From positions 2,542,001 through 2,606,000 of the forward strand of contig WLWP01000001.1 in assembly GCA_012103505.1 (NCBI GenBank): DNA of 64,000 nucleotides, given 5' to 3'. Position numbers and translations under genes: made by a program. The notes beneath the pieces are model-generated. The model was not told the DNA's origin, searched no databases, and saw nothing but the letters and a program-made list of their open reading frames with translations. Shown here in pieces: positions 44,692 through 53,402 of the stretch. The stretch is from Pseudomonadales bacterium. GTDB taxonomy: Bacteria; Pseudomonadota; Gammaproteobacteria; Pseudomonadales; Azotimanducaceae. Positions within the stretch are counted from its first letter, which is position 1; each line of letters starts with the position of its first letter.

Positions 44692-46163
44692 GCACTTGGC
44701 TCCATTTGTATTTCTTTTTGGTGAATTCGTGCTTCGGTAACTAGGGTATCGAACGCACGCTCAGCAGAACTCGCCACTGCTTGGATATCCGGTAACAGCC
44801 TCGGCTCACAGATGAACCCAAAAAACAGGGTCTTGTTGTAGCTCAATATCGTCACACTAAAACCGATATTGCCATTTAAGATCAGCAACCCAATTTGGTC
44901 CGTTACTTCTTTACCACAAAGGTATTGAGGGACCTGCGCACCAGGGACGTTGGTACAAGTAAAGTTATAGCCGATGTTCGGAGGTCGGCGTCCCCAGCTG
45001 GGTAGGGCGTTCGATATGACGGGCGCAGGAGCCATAGCGGCTAATCGGGTCGGGTCGAGCGGAGTGCCGACAAGCTGTGTCGGCCATAAGGCTATCGGCC
45101 ATGGCTCGACAGCACTCTCCTGCATAAACGTCAGCGCTTGCGCTTCTTGGTTTGTTTTGATGCGGTTGGTTTCTGCAACCACTTGCCCCAACCTCTGTCG
45201 AGTTTCCATCCGCCAGGCTGGTAGGACCGGGAAAATTGCCGAGACGCGATTTCCTAGGGCACCTTTTTGATTTTCGGTTCGAACGTTTACCGGGCACATC
45301 ACTCTCATGTGCTGATCTTTGGTCTCTTCATTATTGGCAGCCAAGTATTCAGACACCGCCTCACTCACAACCGTGAGAACGACATCATTGATCGTCCCGC
45401 CAAACGCTCGTCGAATCTCACGGATTTCATCAAAGGACTTCTTCATCCACCCCAACTCTCGGCGCGGCCCTACTTGACCTGCGTTGAAGGGCGCAGTAAC
45501 AACAGGTTTAGAGATGAAGTCAGTCATCACTTTCGCGGCTTTTTGCATCATCTGTTGCCGCTCGGCTGACGGCGGCGCCAACTGCTGCGACCAATTAGTT
45601 TTGGCCAACGTCGCCATGTTCTCATTCAGTGCTTGGTTGAACAGAGTCACAGGGTTGGGGGCCTCATCCGCTTGCCAGGTATCTTCAACATCGGGACCGG
45701 AGCCACCGTCTGGGTCGAAGTCGTAAATGATCGACATCAACTCGACGCCAGACGCACCATCTATCATGCAGTGGTGCGTTTGATGCAAGACCAAAGTTTT
45801 GTCCTCGACACCGTGGATGACGTGGGTCATCCACAAAGGCTGGTTCCGACTTAAAAGGGGTTCATTGATTTTGACCGCTGCTGCAATGGCCTCGTCCAAA
45901 CTGCAGCTTTCCAAAACATGGTCGACGACATGATTGCTCAACGAAAAGTCCGCATCATCAATCCAGGTCGGATGGGCGATATTCATTGGCACCTGAGCGA
46001 GTTTCTTGCGATACATCGGTAGCAGCGGCAATCTGCTTTCGATGTGGGTATAAACCGATTCGAAGTCCAATTCCCCATCCAAGAGGATGATGGATGAGAT
46101 GTGCATTGGGCTACTCGCCGTTTCCGTGTAAAGAAAGGTGGCATCCGAGGTTGTGAGTCGCAC
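44688..46163 (-). CDS. Wax ester synthase/diacylglycerol acyltransferase (WS/DGAT)
   Basis: Bifunctional acyltransferase of 491 residues that makes wax esters or triacylglycerol storage lipid from acyl-CoA. The catalytic motif HHCMIDG is at residues 130-136, and the C-terminal half has NDVVLTVVSEAVSEYL with the ND structural motif and SNALPSWG. GTG start with AAGGAA seven bases upstream. Its tail is coupled to the GNAT gene. It is divergent from the selenoprotein operon. Confidence 0.9.
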   Translation of the reverse strand: MRLTTSDATFLYTETASSPMHISSIILLDGELDFESVYTHIESRLPLLPMYRKKLAQVPMNIAHPTWIDDADFSLSNHVVDHVLESCSLDEAIAAAVKINEPLLSRNQPLWMTHVIHGVEDKTLVLHQTHHCMIDGASGVELMSIIYDFDPDGGSGPDVEDTWQADEAPNPVTLFNQALNENMATLAKTNWSQQLAPPSAERQQMMQKAAKVMTDFISKPVVTAPFNAGQVGPRRELGWMKKSFDEIREIRRAFGGTINDVVLTVVSEAVSEYLAANNEETKDQHMRVMCPVNVRTENQKGALGNRVSAIFPVLPAWRMETRQRLGQVVAETNRIKTNQEAQALTFMQESAVEPWPIALWPTQLVGTPLDPTRLAAMAPAPVISNALPSWGRRPPNIGYNFTCTNVPGAQVPQYLCGKEVTDQIGLLILNGNIGFSVTILSYNKTLFFGFICEPRLLPDIQAVASSAERAFDTLVTEARIHQKEIQMEPSA

Positions 46164-46278
46164 GGTAGGATTCCTTGCCCAATTTCACAGGCAATACTTC
46201 TGGGCAGCCATACTAATCCGGGTACTCCTAGAGACACAACAGACGCGAGCTCATATCAGTGCTGGTGTCACGATAAAT

Positions 46279-46313
46279 AACTCCTTGTCATACACGGAGT
46301 TGTTTCCTTAATC
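46279..46313 (+). promoter_or_regulatory. Candidate promoter/operator for the selenoprotein operon
   Basis: In the 201-bp gap, AACTCC at 46279-46284 and GGAGTT at 46296-46301 form a perfect 6-bp inverted repeat around an 11-bp spacer. A possible -35 (TTGTCA, 46285-46290) lies inside it, with CTTAAT (46307-46312) 16 bp on as a weak -10, about 50 bp before the ATG at 46365. This would let an operator-bound protein block the promoter. The match is moderate and untested. Confidence 0.35.
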
Positions 46314-46364
46314 TCCACGGTCTAGATTTCTCAAATTCGCAGACACCAAGACAAAGGCGGACCC

Positions 46365-47027
46365 ATGGCGAACAAACTCCCAGAAGGCTTCAACTGGCAG
46401 GCGATAACGCCAGACGATTCACCGTTAACGCCGATGGATGTCCTCGCAGACGAACGACACAAGACCCTGGCAACCGCTAGCGTGTCGGAAGGCGAAGTTG
46501 CCTACAACTTTCGCAGTCAGATATATGACTACGCTACCGGCATTGAGCGAGAGACCGGAATGCAATTCGATTTGCTCGAGGTCGCACAAGAAAAGCCAGT
46601 CGCGCTGATTTTCGGCTCCTACACGTGACCGCCGTTTCGGGTTCAGTTAGAACCCTTGCATCAACTCTGGCAAAAGTGGCAGACACAGGTGGAATTTCTG
46701 GTGGTCTACATTCGTGAAGCCCATCCAGAAGAAGGTTGGGTAGTCTCTATGAACCGCGACGAGGGTATCGAGGTCAATGATCCGGCCACGAACGAAGAGC
46801 GGTTGGAAGTTGCCGCATCCTGCGCCATCAACATGAAGATTCGAATGCCTGTCGTTGTCGATGATGTAGATGACAATATCGCCGCTGCTTACGGCGCTTT
46901 GCCTGATCGACTCTATTTAGTCGACAAAGGTGGCAAGATCGCTTTTCAAGGCGATGAGGGACCCTGGGGCTTCGACCCCAATGCACTGGAGGCGGCCATA
47001 GAGAAACTTACGGGATCACCTAATTAA
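46365..47027 (+). CDS. Iodothyronine-deiodinase-like selenoprotein (TGA at residue 88 read as selenocysteine)
   Basis: A 220-residue thioredoxin-fold protein interrupted by one in-frame TGA (46626-46628). The flanks read GSYT-U-PPF, equal to the deiodinase active site GSxTUPxF, and the downstream frame continues without change in register: YIREAHPEEGW (His120, matching the conserved deiodinase histidine), PVVVDDV, ALPDRLYLV and GPWGFDPNAL. These match vertebrate DIO proteins along the whole C-terminal half, so the TGA is a coding selenocysteine and not a nonsense mutation. A SECIS-like hairpin follows. The first 70 residues have no signal peptide or helix anchor. Deiodinases remove halogen from iodothyronines using selenolate; bacterial relatives may be reductases of other substrates. 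The next gene overlaps its stop codon. Confidence 0.93.
46639..46655 (+). promoter_or_regulatory. Bacterial SECIS element (selenocysteine insertion hairpin)
   Basis: GGGTTC-AGTTA-GAACCC forms a perfect 6-bp stem with a five-base loop. Sixteen bases separate the TGA from the first loop base (46645), and G is the second loop base. Known bacterial SECIS elements lie in the reading frame just after UGA, with a small apical loop having a G among its first two bases, at a spacing of about 16-37 nt; this one meets each condition. It would bind SelB. The surrounding codons remain protein-coding (residues 92-97). Confidence 0.85.
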
Positions 47028-47833
47028 TGGAATTGAAACTATTGAAGTGCGATTGGGGCATGGAGCACTTAGGTGAAATGCCAGAGCGATTGCGCGCCTA
47101 CGCTGCAGCCGGATACGACGGGGTTGAGTGCGCCAACATCGGCATGGCACCAAACGAATTCAGTGAGTTAACCAACGAACTGGGACTAGATTACGTCGCC
47201 ATGATGTTCTGCGACGATGAAGATGCTTTCGCGACACAACTCGAAGCGGTCAAACAAACCCAACCAATTCTCATCAACTGCCATCCTGGGCGAGATTGGT
47301 TCGACCTGGAGCGAAGCACCCGGTTCTTTAATGAAGTCCAAGAAATGGCCACAACCATTGATACTCAAGTTGTGTTTGAGACGCATCGAACGCGGTGTCT
47401 ATATTCGCCCTGGAGCACAGAACGCATTCTCAACGCTCTACCATGGTTGCGCATAACCGCGGATTTTTCGCACTTTACCAACGTCGCCGAAAATCCGCTC
47501 ACCAAGCCGCCTTACAGCGACATGATGGATCTAGCCATAGAGCGCACGGATCACATCCATGCTCGAGTCGGCAGCCCACAAAGCGCGCAAGTCCCGGACC
47601 CGAGGGTTGGCGCGGGGTATCGATGGACCGAGCGTTTTGAGCGTTGGTGGGATCGAATTATCGAGGCTCGCCACGCAGAAAGTCGTCCGTTCCTGACGAT
47701 CAACCCGGAATTTGGCCCACCTCCATATCAACCGGTTTCGCCTGAAACAGAAGAGCCTCTTGCTGATATTGGCGATGTATGTCTTTGGATGACAGAACGC
47801 TTTCGATCGCGCTGGGCTGGCAGACTCGACTAG
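47027..47833 (+). CDS. Sugar-phosphate isomerase/epimerase-like TIM barrel
   Basis: Xylose-isomerase-like (AP endonuclease 2 superfamily) protein of 268 residues. Its metal site is seen in VVFETHRTR (Glu), ITADFSHF (Asp, His), HIHARVG (His) and INPEFGPPP (Glu). The start ATG overlaps the selenoprotein stop as TAATG, so expression is coupled to selenocysteine read-through of the gene before it. The family includes isomerases, epimerases and inositol-type dehydratases; substrate unknown. Confidence 0.88.
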   Translation: MELKLLKCDWGMEHLGEMPERLRAYAAAGYDGVECANIGMAPNEFSELTNELGLDYVAMMFCDDEDAFATQLEAVKQTQPILINCHPGRDWFDLERSTRFFNEVQEMATTIDTQVVFETHRTRCLYSPWSTERILNALPWLRITADFSHFTNVAENPLTKPPYSDMMDLAIERTDHIHARVGSPQSAQVPDPRVGAGYRWTERFERWWDRIIEARHAESRPFLTINPEFGPPPYQPVSPETEEPLADIGDVCLWMTERFRSRWAGRLD

Positions 47834-47862
47834 CCCGCGCTAATTCCGGTCCGACTAGACCC

Positions 47863-49074
47863 ATGCCCTACCAAACTGTGTTTGTAATATTGCTCTTGGT
47901 TTTGTGCGGTTCGACTGACGCTCACGAAATAGAACCCCATGTGCACGTTGATGCTCATTTTCAACAAACAGAAAATGGCTTAGAGGTCTCGGTGCGAGCA
48001 CCATTAGCCGCTATGCGCGACATAGATCTGCCTCTAACACCATCTGGCAGCCTCGACCTAGACGCTTCGGCAAACGCACTCCAACATGCGGCGCAACTCT
48101 GGATTATCGGAGAACTCAATGTTTTCTCAGACGAAACGCCCCTCAACGCCCCGGTACTCAGGTCAGCGATCGCCGTTCCACCAAACAGCCAGGATGCAGG
48201 GAGCCAAGCTGCAGGCAGCCAACACCACACCGCCGCTAAAAACTCGACCAATCCACCTCAGCATCTAGACGACATCCATTGGAGCCATCTTGATCTTGAG
48301 GTCGCTTTTTACTATCCGGGAGTTGATGAAGATACCACACTGAGTTTCGAATCCTCTTGGGCTCGCCTCGGTTTACAAACAACAACCTCGGTTACGTTTA
48401 CATCGAGGCAGAGTGAACCTCATGTGCTCGAAATTAGCGGCGATCCAGGCAGAATTTATCTCCAGCCAAATCACATAAACGTGGTGCTAAGGTACATACG
48501 GTCCGGTTTGGCTGCCACTCTGCAAAACTGGTTGTATCTGGCGCTTGCCTTATCTCTTGCTCTTGTTATGCGAAACGCAAAATCACTCGTTCGCATAGCT
48601 TCCGTCACCGCAGCCACGTTGTTACTGACCCTAGTGACCGGGATCTACTTCGAATTCCAATCCTCGGGATTGTGGATACCTACGCTCGTAACGGTCCTGA
48701 CGGGCTTCGTAACACTGTATGTCTTGATCGAAAATCTTGTCTTACCGCGCCACCCCCACCGCGTTTTTGTGGCTGCGCTTGCAGGCGGGTTGCTTGGGTT
48801 GGGCTTAGCTTCCTCCCTCACGCAAGACTTGCAATACGCAGGCGCGCACCTGCTTATCGCTGCTCTGTCCTATGGGTTCGGCGCAGTTGTAGCCGTTAGC
48901 TTCATCATCATCTGTTCGGGGCTCGTGAGCATTCGGTTTCACGCTGCTGCCAACTGGAAAGTTGCATCCTTCGTCATCGCGCTGTTCATCGCCCACCCGA
49001 CCTGGCACTTCCTCGAGTTACAAATCGATAACCTCTTAAAATATTCGGCATTTGACACAAAGTTCAGACCTTAG
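47863..49074 (+). CDS. HupE/UreJ-like membrane protein
   Basis: A 403-residue protein with signal peptide (TVFVILLLVLCGSTDA), a periplasmic region with HEIEPHVHVDAHFQ and VRAPLAAMRDIDLPL typical of HupE/UreJ_2 proteins, then seven or so membrane helices from about residue 240 (NWLYLALALSLALVM onward). The HupE branch includes nickel/cobalt permeases; many members have no known role. The usual metal-binding HxxxHG helix is degenerate here. A short duplicated segment (AGSQAAGSQ) lies in the linker. The ATG at 47863 begins the signal peptide and is used. Confidence 0.75.
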   Translation: MPYQTVFVILLLVLCGSTDAHEIEPHVHVDAHFQQTENGLEVSVRAPLAAMRDIDLPLTPSGSLDLDASANALQHAAQLWIIGELNVFSDETPLNAPVLRSAIAVPPNSQDAGSQAAGSQHHTAAKNSTNPPQHLDDIHWSHLDLEVAFYYPGVDEDTTLSFESSWARLGLQTTTSVTFTSRQSEPHVLEISGDPGRIYLQPNHINVVLRYIRSGLAATLQNWLYLALALSLALVMRNAKSLVRIASVTAATLLLTLVTGIYFEFQSSGLWIPTLVTVLTGFVTLYVLIENLVLPRHPHRVFVAALAGGLLGLGLASSLTQDLQYAGAHLLIAALSYGFGAVVAVSFIIICSGLVSIRFHAAANWKVASFVIALFIAHPTWHFLELQIDNLLKYSAFDTKFRP

Positions 49075-49153
49075 GCGGATCCTTCGTGGCTGCGGAAAAC
49101 CATGTGTACATGCTATCGTCCACGTTCGTAACTCACCTCAACTGGGGGCCAAG

Positions 49154-50182
49154 GTGACTTTCAAGCAGATCCATCGCGCGGTATGGAGCGTGATTCCTCT
49201 TTTCCTGTGTTTAGGCGTCCAGGCCCAGACAAATCCTTATCAAACCATCGACGGTTGGGCAAAACTACCGGAGGGTAGAAGTTGGGGCTCCACGAGCGCC
49301 GTTTATCCAGCTCTGGATGGTGAGCACATGTGGGTCGCCGAGCGTTGTGGTCAAAATTCCTGTCTTGACCGGCCAAACGTTGATCCGATCTTGCTATTTG
49401 ACACTGACGGCAACCTTGTCCGCTCATTTGGTGCTGGGCTCATTGTCTGGCCACACGGGATCCACGTAGACCCTGACGGTAATGTCTGGGTGACCGACGC
49501 ACGAGGCGACGGCAATCGAGGCCATCAAGTGCACAAATTCTCGCCAACCGGAGAGCACCTGTTAAGTCTCGGTAAGGCAGGCGTCGCTGGAAGTGGCACA
49601 AATGTCTTCAATCAACCTTCAGACGTGCTCGTCGCCCCAGATGGTAGTATTTTCGTTGCGGATGGGCATAGTTCGGAAGGTAACAATCGCATCATCAAAT
49701 TCGATAGCTCAGGCCAATTCATCTTGCAGTGGGGTAGCACTGGTGCTGAAGCAGGAGAGTTTCGAGATCCACACGCGCTCGCCATGGACTCTCTCGGACG
49801 GCTGTTTGTCGGCGACCGCGGTAACAGCCGTCTGCAAATTTTCGACCAACAAGGTCAGTACATCGCCACTTGGACGACCTTTGGCCGACCAAGCGGCCTA
49901 TTCATCGATGCAAACGACATCCTCTATTCAGCAGATTCTGAATCCAATGCCACCTGGGGGAATAACCCGGGCTGGTTGCGGGGTATTCGCGTTGGATATG
50001 CGCAGAATGGTTTTGTCACCGCCTTCATTCCTGACCCGGATCAAGACCCAGACAACGCTGGCACGACTGCTGCTGAGGGCGTCGCAGTGGATGCCCATGG
50101 CACGATCTACGGTGCCGAGGTTGGTCCGCAACGAATACGCAAATACGTACTACGCAGTAAAACAGTAAGAAGCGAACCTTAG
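49154..50182 (+). CDS. Exported NHL-repeat beta-propeller protein
   Basis: Secreted six-bladed propeller of 342 residues with a signal peptide (AVWSVIPLFLCLGVQAQ). Repeated NHL units read WPHGIHVDPDGNVWVTDA, QPSDVLVAPDGSIFVADG, DPHALAMDSLGRLFVGDR and so on. This group includes peptidyl-alpha-hydroxyglycine lyase-like and substrate-binding proteins. The frame opens at 49052, but GTG at 49154 directly follows a GGGGG ribosome site and starts the signal peptide. It belongs to the co-directional run beginning with the selenoprotein. Confidence 0.82.
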   Translation: MTFKQIHRAVWSVIPLFLCLGVQAQTNPYQTIDGWAKLPEGRSWGSTSAVYPALDGEHMWVAERCGQNSCLDRPNVDPILLFDTDGNLVRSFGAGLIVWPHGIHVDPDGNVWVTDARGDGNRGHQVHKFSPTGEHLLSLGKAGVAGSGTNVFNQPSDVLVAPDGSIFVADGHSSEGNNRIIKFDSSGQFILQWGSTGAEAGEFRDPHALAMDSLGRLFVGDRGNSRLQIFDQQGQYIATWTTFGRPSGLFIDANDILYSADSESNATWGNNPGWLRGIRVGYAQNGFVTAFIPDPDQDPDNAGTTAAEGVAVDAHGTIYGAEVGPQRIRKYVLRSKTVRSEP

Positions 50183-50199
50183 AGAGAATAGGTAAAAAC

Positions 50200-51384
50200 A
50201 TGCAAACACAAACACAACGGATCTGGCTGGCTCTGTCTCTGCCTGTGGCAATGGTATTGGTATTGGTATTGGGTATCATCCTGCTGCAAACCCAACCAGT
50301 GGAGGCGGACGAATCTGTCGCTCCGAGCTTTGAGGTTGACCCATTTTGGCCAAAACCGCTGCCGAACCATTGGCTCTTGGGCTCAGCCGTTGGTGTGGGT
50401 GTTGATTCTCGAGATCATGTTTACGTTATTCATCGCCAAGCGTCTCTAAACGAGCGCACAGAAGCTGGTGCTATCGCGAACCCTCCGACGAGTTCTTGCT
50501 GCGCTCCGGCGCCCGCCGTCTTGGAGTTCGATCCAGCTGGCAATCTAGTCGGACACTGGGGTGGTCCGGGTGATGACTACACATGGCCCGTTTCTAACCA
50601 TGGCTTAACACTTGACCACAATGACAACGTCTGGATTGGCGGCAATGGGGCCGGTGACTCACACGCTCTGAAATTCACCCGCGACGGACAATTCATCGCT
50701 CAGTTCGGCATTCCTGGCAGAGAAGCCAATAGCAACGCGACCGATCACTTTGGACGCATTGCAAAGATCTCTTTCTACCCACCGGCCAACGAAGCATTTT
50801 TGGCTGATGGTTATGCCAACAAACGTGTTGCGGTCATCGATGCGAAGAGCGGGAAGTTGAAACGTTTCTGGGGCGCTTACGGCAACCAACCCGATGATAC
50901 AGACCTAGGTGCATATGACCCCGAGGCGCCACTGGCGCAACAATTCCGAAATCCCGTTCATTGCGCCGAGCCGTCGTTGGACGGACTTGTCTATGTTTGT
51001 GATCGCGCCAACGACCGAATCCAGGTCTTCAAACTCGACGGAACGTATATCGACGAAGTTCGCATCGCACCAAATACTCTTGGCGATGGATCAACCTGGG
51101 ATATCGCGTTCTCCAGAGATCCGGACCAACAATTTATGTATGTGGCCGACGGAAAAAACATGAAGGTCTACGTCATGGATCGAAAGTCGTTAGACATCCT
51201 CACCACGTTTGGGGATGGCGGACGCCAACCTGGACAATTCTTCGCTGTGCACAGCATTGCAACCGACTCCAAAGGCAACATTTTTACAACTGAAACCTAT
51301 GAGGGTAAGCGGGTTCAAAAATTCGTTTATCGGGGTTTGAAGCCCATTGAGAAAGTTGATCAAGGCGCCCCTTGGCCACAATGA
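50200..51384 (+). CDS. Membrane-anchored NHL-repeat beta-propeller protein
   Basis: A second propeller of 394 residues. An N-terminal hydrophobic helix contains a repetitive VLVLVLG, the result of GGTATT repeated three times at 50253-50270. Blades read NHGLTLDHNDNVWIGGN, VYVCDRANDRIQVFKLDGTY and AVHSIATDSKGNIFTTETY. FEVDPFWPKPLPNHW, near residue 45, recurs in a family of envelope propellers next to PQQ dehydrogenases. A vicinal pair, SCCAP, is present. It is 17 bp behind the first NHL gene. Confidence 0.82.
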   Translation: MQTQTQRIWLALSLPVAMVLVLVLGIILLQTQPVEADESVAPSFEVDPFWPKPLPNHWLLGSAVGVGVDSRDHVYVIHRQASLNERTEAGAIANPPTSSCCAPAPAVLEFDPAGNLVGHWGGPGDDYTWPVSNHGLTLDHNDNVWIGGNGAGDSHALKFTRDGQFIAQFGIPGREANSNATDHFGRIAKISFYPPANEAFLADGYANKRVAVIDAKSGKLKRFWGAYGNQPDDTDLGAYDPEAPLAQQFRNPVHCAEPSLDGLVYVCDRANDRIQVFKLDGTYIDEVRIAPNTLGDGSTWDIAFSRDPDQQFMYVADGKNMKVYVMDRKSLDILTTFGDGGRQPGQFFAVHSIATDSKGNIFTTETYEGKRVQKFVYRGLKPIEKVDQGAPWPQ

Positions 51385-51401
51385 TCACCAAGGAACTGCT
51401 A

Positions 51402-53402
51402 ATGCAATCAAGATCCAGAGCCTCGATAGCTCTGCTGCTACTCATACTGTGTTCGCCGCTGCTGCATAGCGCCGAGGGTACACCGCGACAGCCAACAAGA
51501 ACTGGCCCCAGTATCGAATGGCGATCGCTCGGCAGTGACGCTGCGCATACACGCTATTCACCGGCGGCACAGATTACCGCCGACAACTTCAATACCTTAG
51601 AGGAAGCATGGACCTGGGACGGCGCGAGCTTCAATGCACAAAGTGGTCGAGCCACACCGAGCTACATCGACGGGATTCTTTATACCGTCGTCGGACCACG
51701 CCGACACGTGGTCGCCATCGATCCCGAGAATGGCGAGACGCTCTGGAGCTATCGCGAGCCGCACACGCGTCGTTGGGAGTACTCAATGCGCAAGGATTAT
51801 GGCAAAGGTATTGCCTACGCCGAGATAGATGGCAAAGGCGTGATCTATATTACTTCCCCAGGTTTTTTTCTTACCGCCCTAGATGCTAAAACCGGCCGAC
51901 CATTGGAAGGATTTGGCAAAAAAGTGCCCGTCGAGGGATTCCCAGATACTGGCGTAGTGGACTTGTTGGCGGATCTCGGACATCCCTATGACCCATATGA
52001 AGGCATTGACCTCGAAGTAGGTTATATCACGTCATCTTCCCCACCGATTGTGGTTAACGGTGTTGTCATCGTCGGTAACTCTGCCGAGCAAGGCTATAAC
52101 CAATCTCGCGTTGAAAATATCCCGGGGGATATCCTCGCCTATGACGCCAAAACCGGGGAATTTCTTTGGAAGTTCAAGGTTTTACCAGGCCCAGGGGAGT
52201 TTGGACACGAGACATGGGAGAACGATGCCTGGGAATGGACAGGTGATATCTCTTCGTGGGCTCCTTTGTCTGCTGATCCAGAGCTCGGGCTCGTCTATGT
52301 TCCAACCAACGGTGCGACCCTCGACTTCTATGGCGGCTTTCGTCCCGGCGACAATCTTTTCAGTACCAGTTTGATCGCTCTGGATGTAAAGACCGGAAAA
52401 CGCGCTTGGCACTATCAACTCGTGCACCACGACATCTGGAACTACGACACGCCAACTGCTCCCGTTCTTCTTGACGTTGTTGTGGATGGTCAACCAGTAC
52501 CGATCGTTGCACAGGCGACCAAACAATCTTTCGTCTATACATTCAACCGGCAAACCGGCAAACCCATTTGGCCAATCGAAGAGAAACTTGTACCGGTCTC
52601 GCAAATCCCTGGAGAGCAGCTCTCTGCAACCCAACCGTTCCCTACACGACCGGCACCATTCGACATCCAAGGTCTAACCCACGACGATCTGATCGATTTC
52701 ACACCCGAATTGAAGGCTGATGCTATCAAAGCACTGGAGCCTTACGTGATCGGACCTCTATTCAATCCGCCGCTACATCGCGACAACGATATGGGCAAGG
52801 AAGGTGCTCTATGGTGTCCCGGTGACGTCGGTGGCGTAAACATCGATGCACCAATCGCCGCCGACCCCAAGTCAGGGGTTCTGTTCATTCCTTCTCGATC
52901 TCATTGCAGCACGCGAATCATCGCACCTGGCAAAGAACGCGATGCAATCATCGCCGAACCGACGGGGACGACCATCGCCGACTATGCGGTCTTACGAGGA
53001 TTTGGTATCCGGCCGCCAAACAATTTACCGATCTTCAAGCCGCCATTCAGCCGCATCACCGCAATCGATATGAATACGGGCAAGCACCTTTGGATGATTC
53101 CAGCCGGTGACACACCATCGCGCGTTGCGAATCATCCCAAACTAGCTGGTGTCGAGATTCCTAGGACCGGCACTGGTCTCTCACCGCCACTGTTGGTGAC
53201 GAAAAACATGGTGATGTACGCCTCAACCGATGAGAAGGATGCACCGGCGTTGTTTGCCGTAGATAAACAGACTGGCGCCGAGCTCGGCAAAGTTAGCGTC
53301 GCCCTACCCAGTCGATACGGAATGATGACCTACCAACATCGAGGGAAACAGTTTGTGGTCCTACAGACAGGTGCTGTACTCACCACTATGTCCCTGCCTT
53401 GA
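51402..53402 (+). CDS. Periplasmic PQQ-dependent dehydrogenase
   Basis: Quinoprotein alcohol/sugar dehydrogenase propeller of 666 residues with a signal peptide (SIALLLLILCSPLLHSA). Segments WRSLGSDAAHTRYSPA, VHHDIWNYDTPTAPVL (calcium/PQQ active site) and NDAWEWTGDISSWAP are diagnostic; it lacks the vicinal Cys-Cys of classical methanol dehydrogenases in the parts read. The ATG at 51402 has AAGGA upstream. Its stop overlaps the cytochrome c start (TGATG), so the cytochrome is its likely electron acceptor. Substrate unknown. Confidence 0.9.
   Translation: MQSRSRASIALLLLILCSPLLHSAEGTPRQPTRTGPSIEWRSLGSDAAHTRYSPAAQITADNFNTLEEAWTWDGASFNAQSGRATPSYIDGILYTVVGPRRHVVAIDPENGETLWSYREPHTRRWEYSMRKDYGKGIAYAEIDGKGVIYITSPGFFLTALDAKTGRPLEGFGKKVPVEGFPDTGVVDLLADLGHPYDPYEGIDLEVGYITSSSPPIVVNGVVIVGNSAEQGYNQSRVENIPGDILAYDAKTGEFLWKFKVLPGPGEFGHETWENDAWEWTGDISSWAPLSADPELGLVYVPTNGATLDFYGGFRPGDNLFSTSLIALDVKTGKRAWHYQLVHHDIWNYDTPTAPVLLDVVVDGQPVPIVAQATKQSFVYTFNRQTGKPIWPIEEKLVPVSQIPGEQLSATQPFPTRPAPFDIQGLTHDDLIDFTPELKADAIKALEPYVIGPLFNPPLHRDNDMGKEGALWCPGDVGGVNIDAPIAADPKSGVLFIPSRSHCSTRIIAPGKERDAIIAEPTGTTIADYAVLRGFGIRPPNNLPIFKPPFSRITAIDMNTGKHLWMIPAGDTPSRVANHPKLAGVEIPRTGTGLSPPLLVTKNMVMYASTDEKDAPALFAVDKQTGAELGKVSVALPSRYGMMTYQHRGKQFVVLQTGAVLTTMSLP

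Noticed and set aside
46656..47027. A separate small gene downstream of the TGA
   Set aside because: It continues the deiodinase fold in the same frame and has no start codon or ribosome site of its own; it is the C-terminal part of the selenoprotein.
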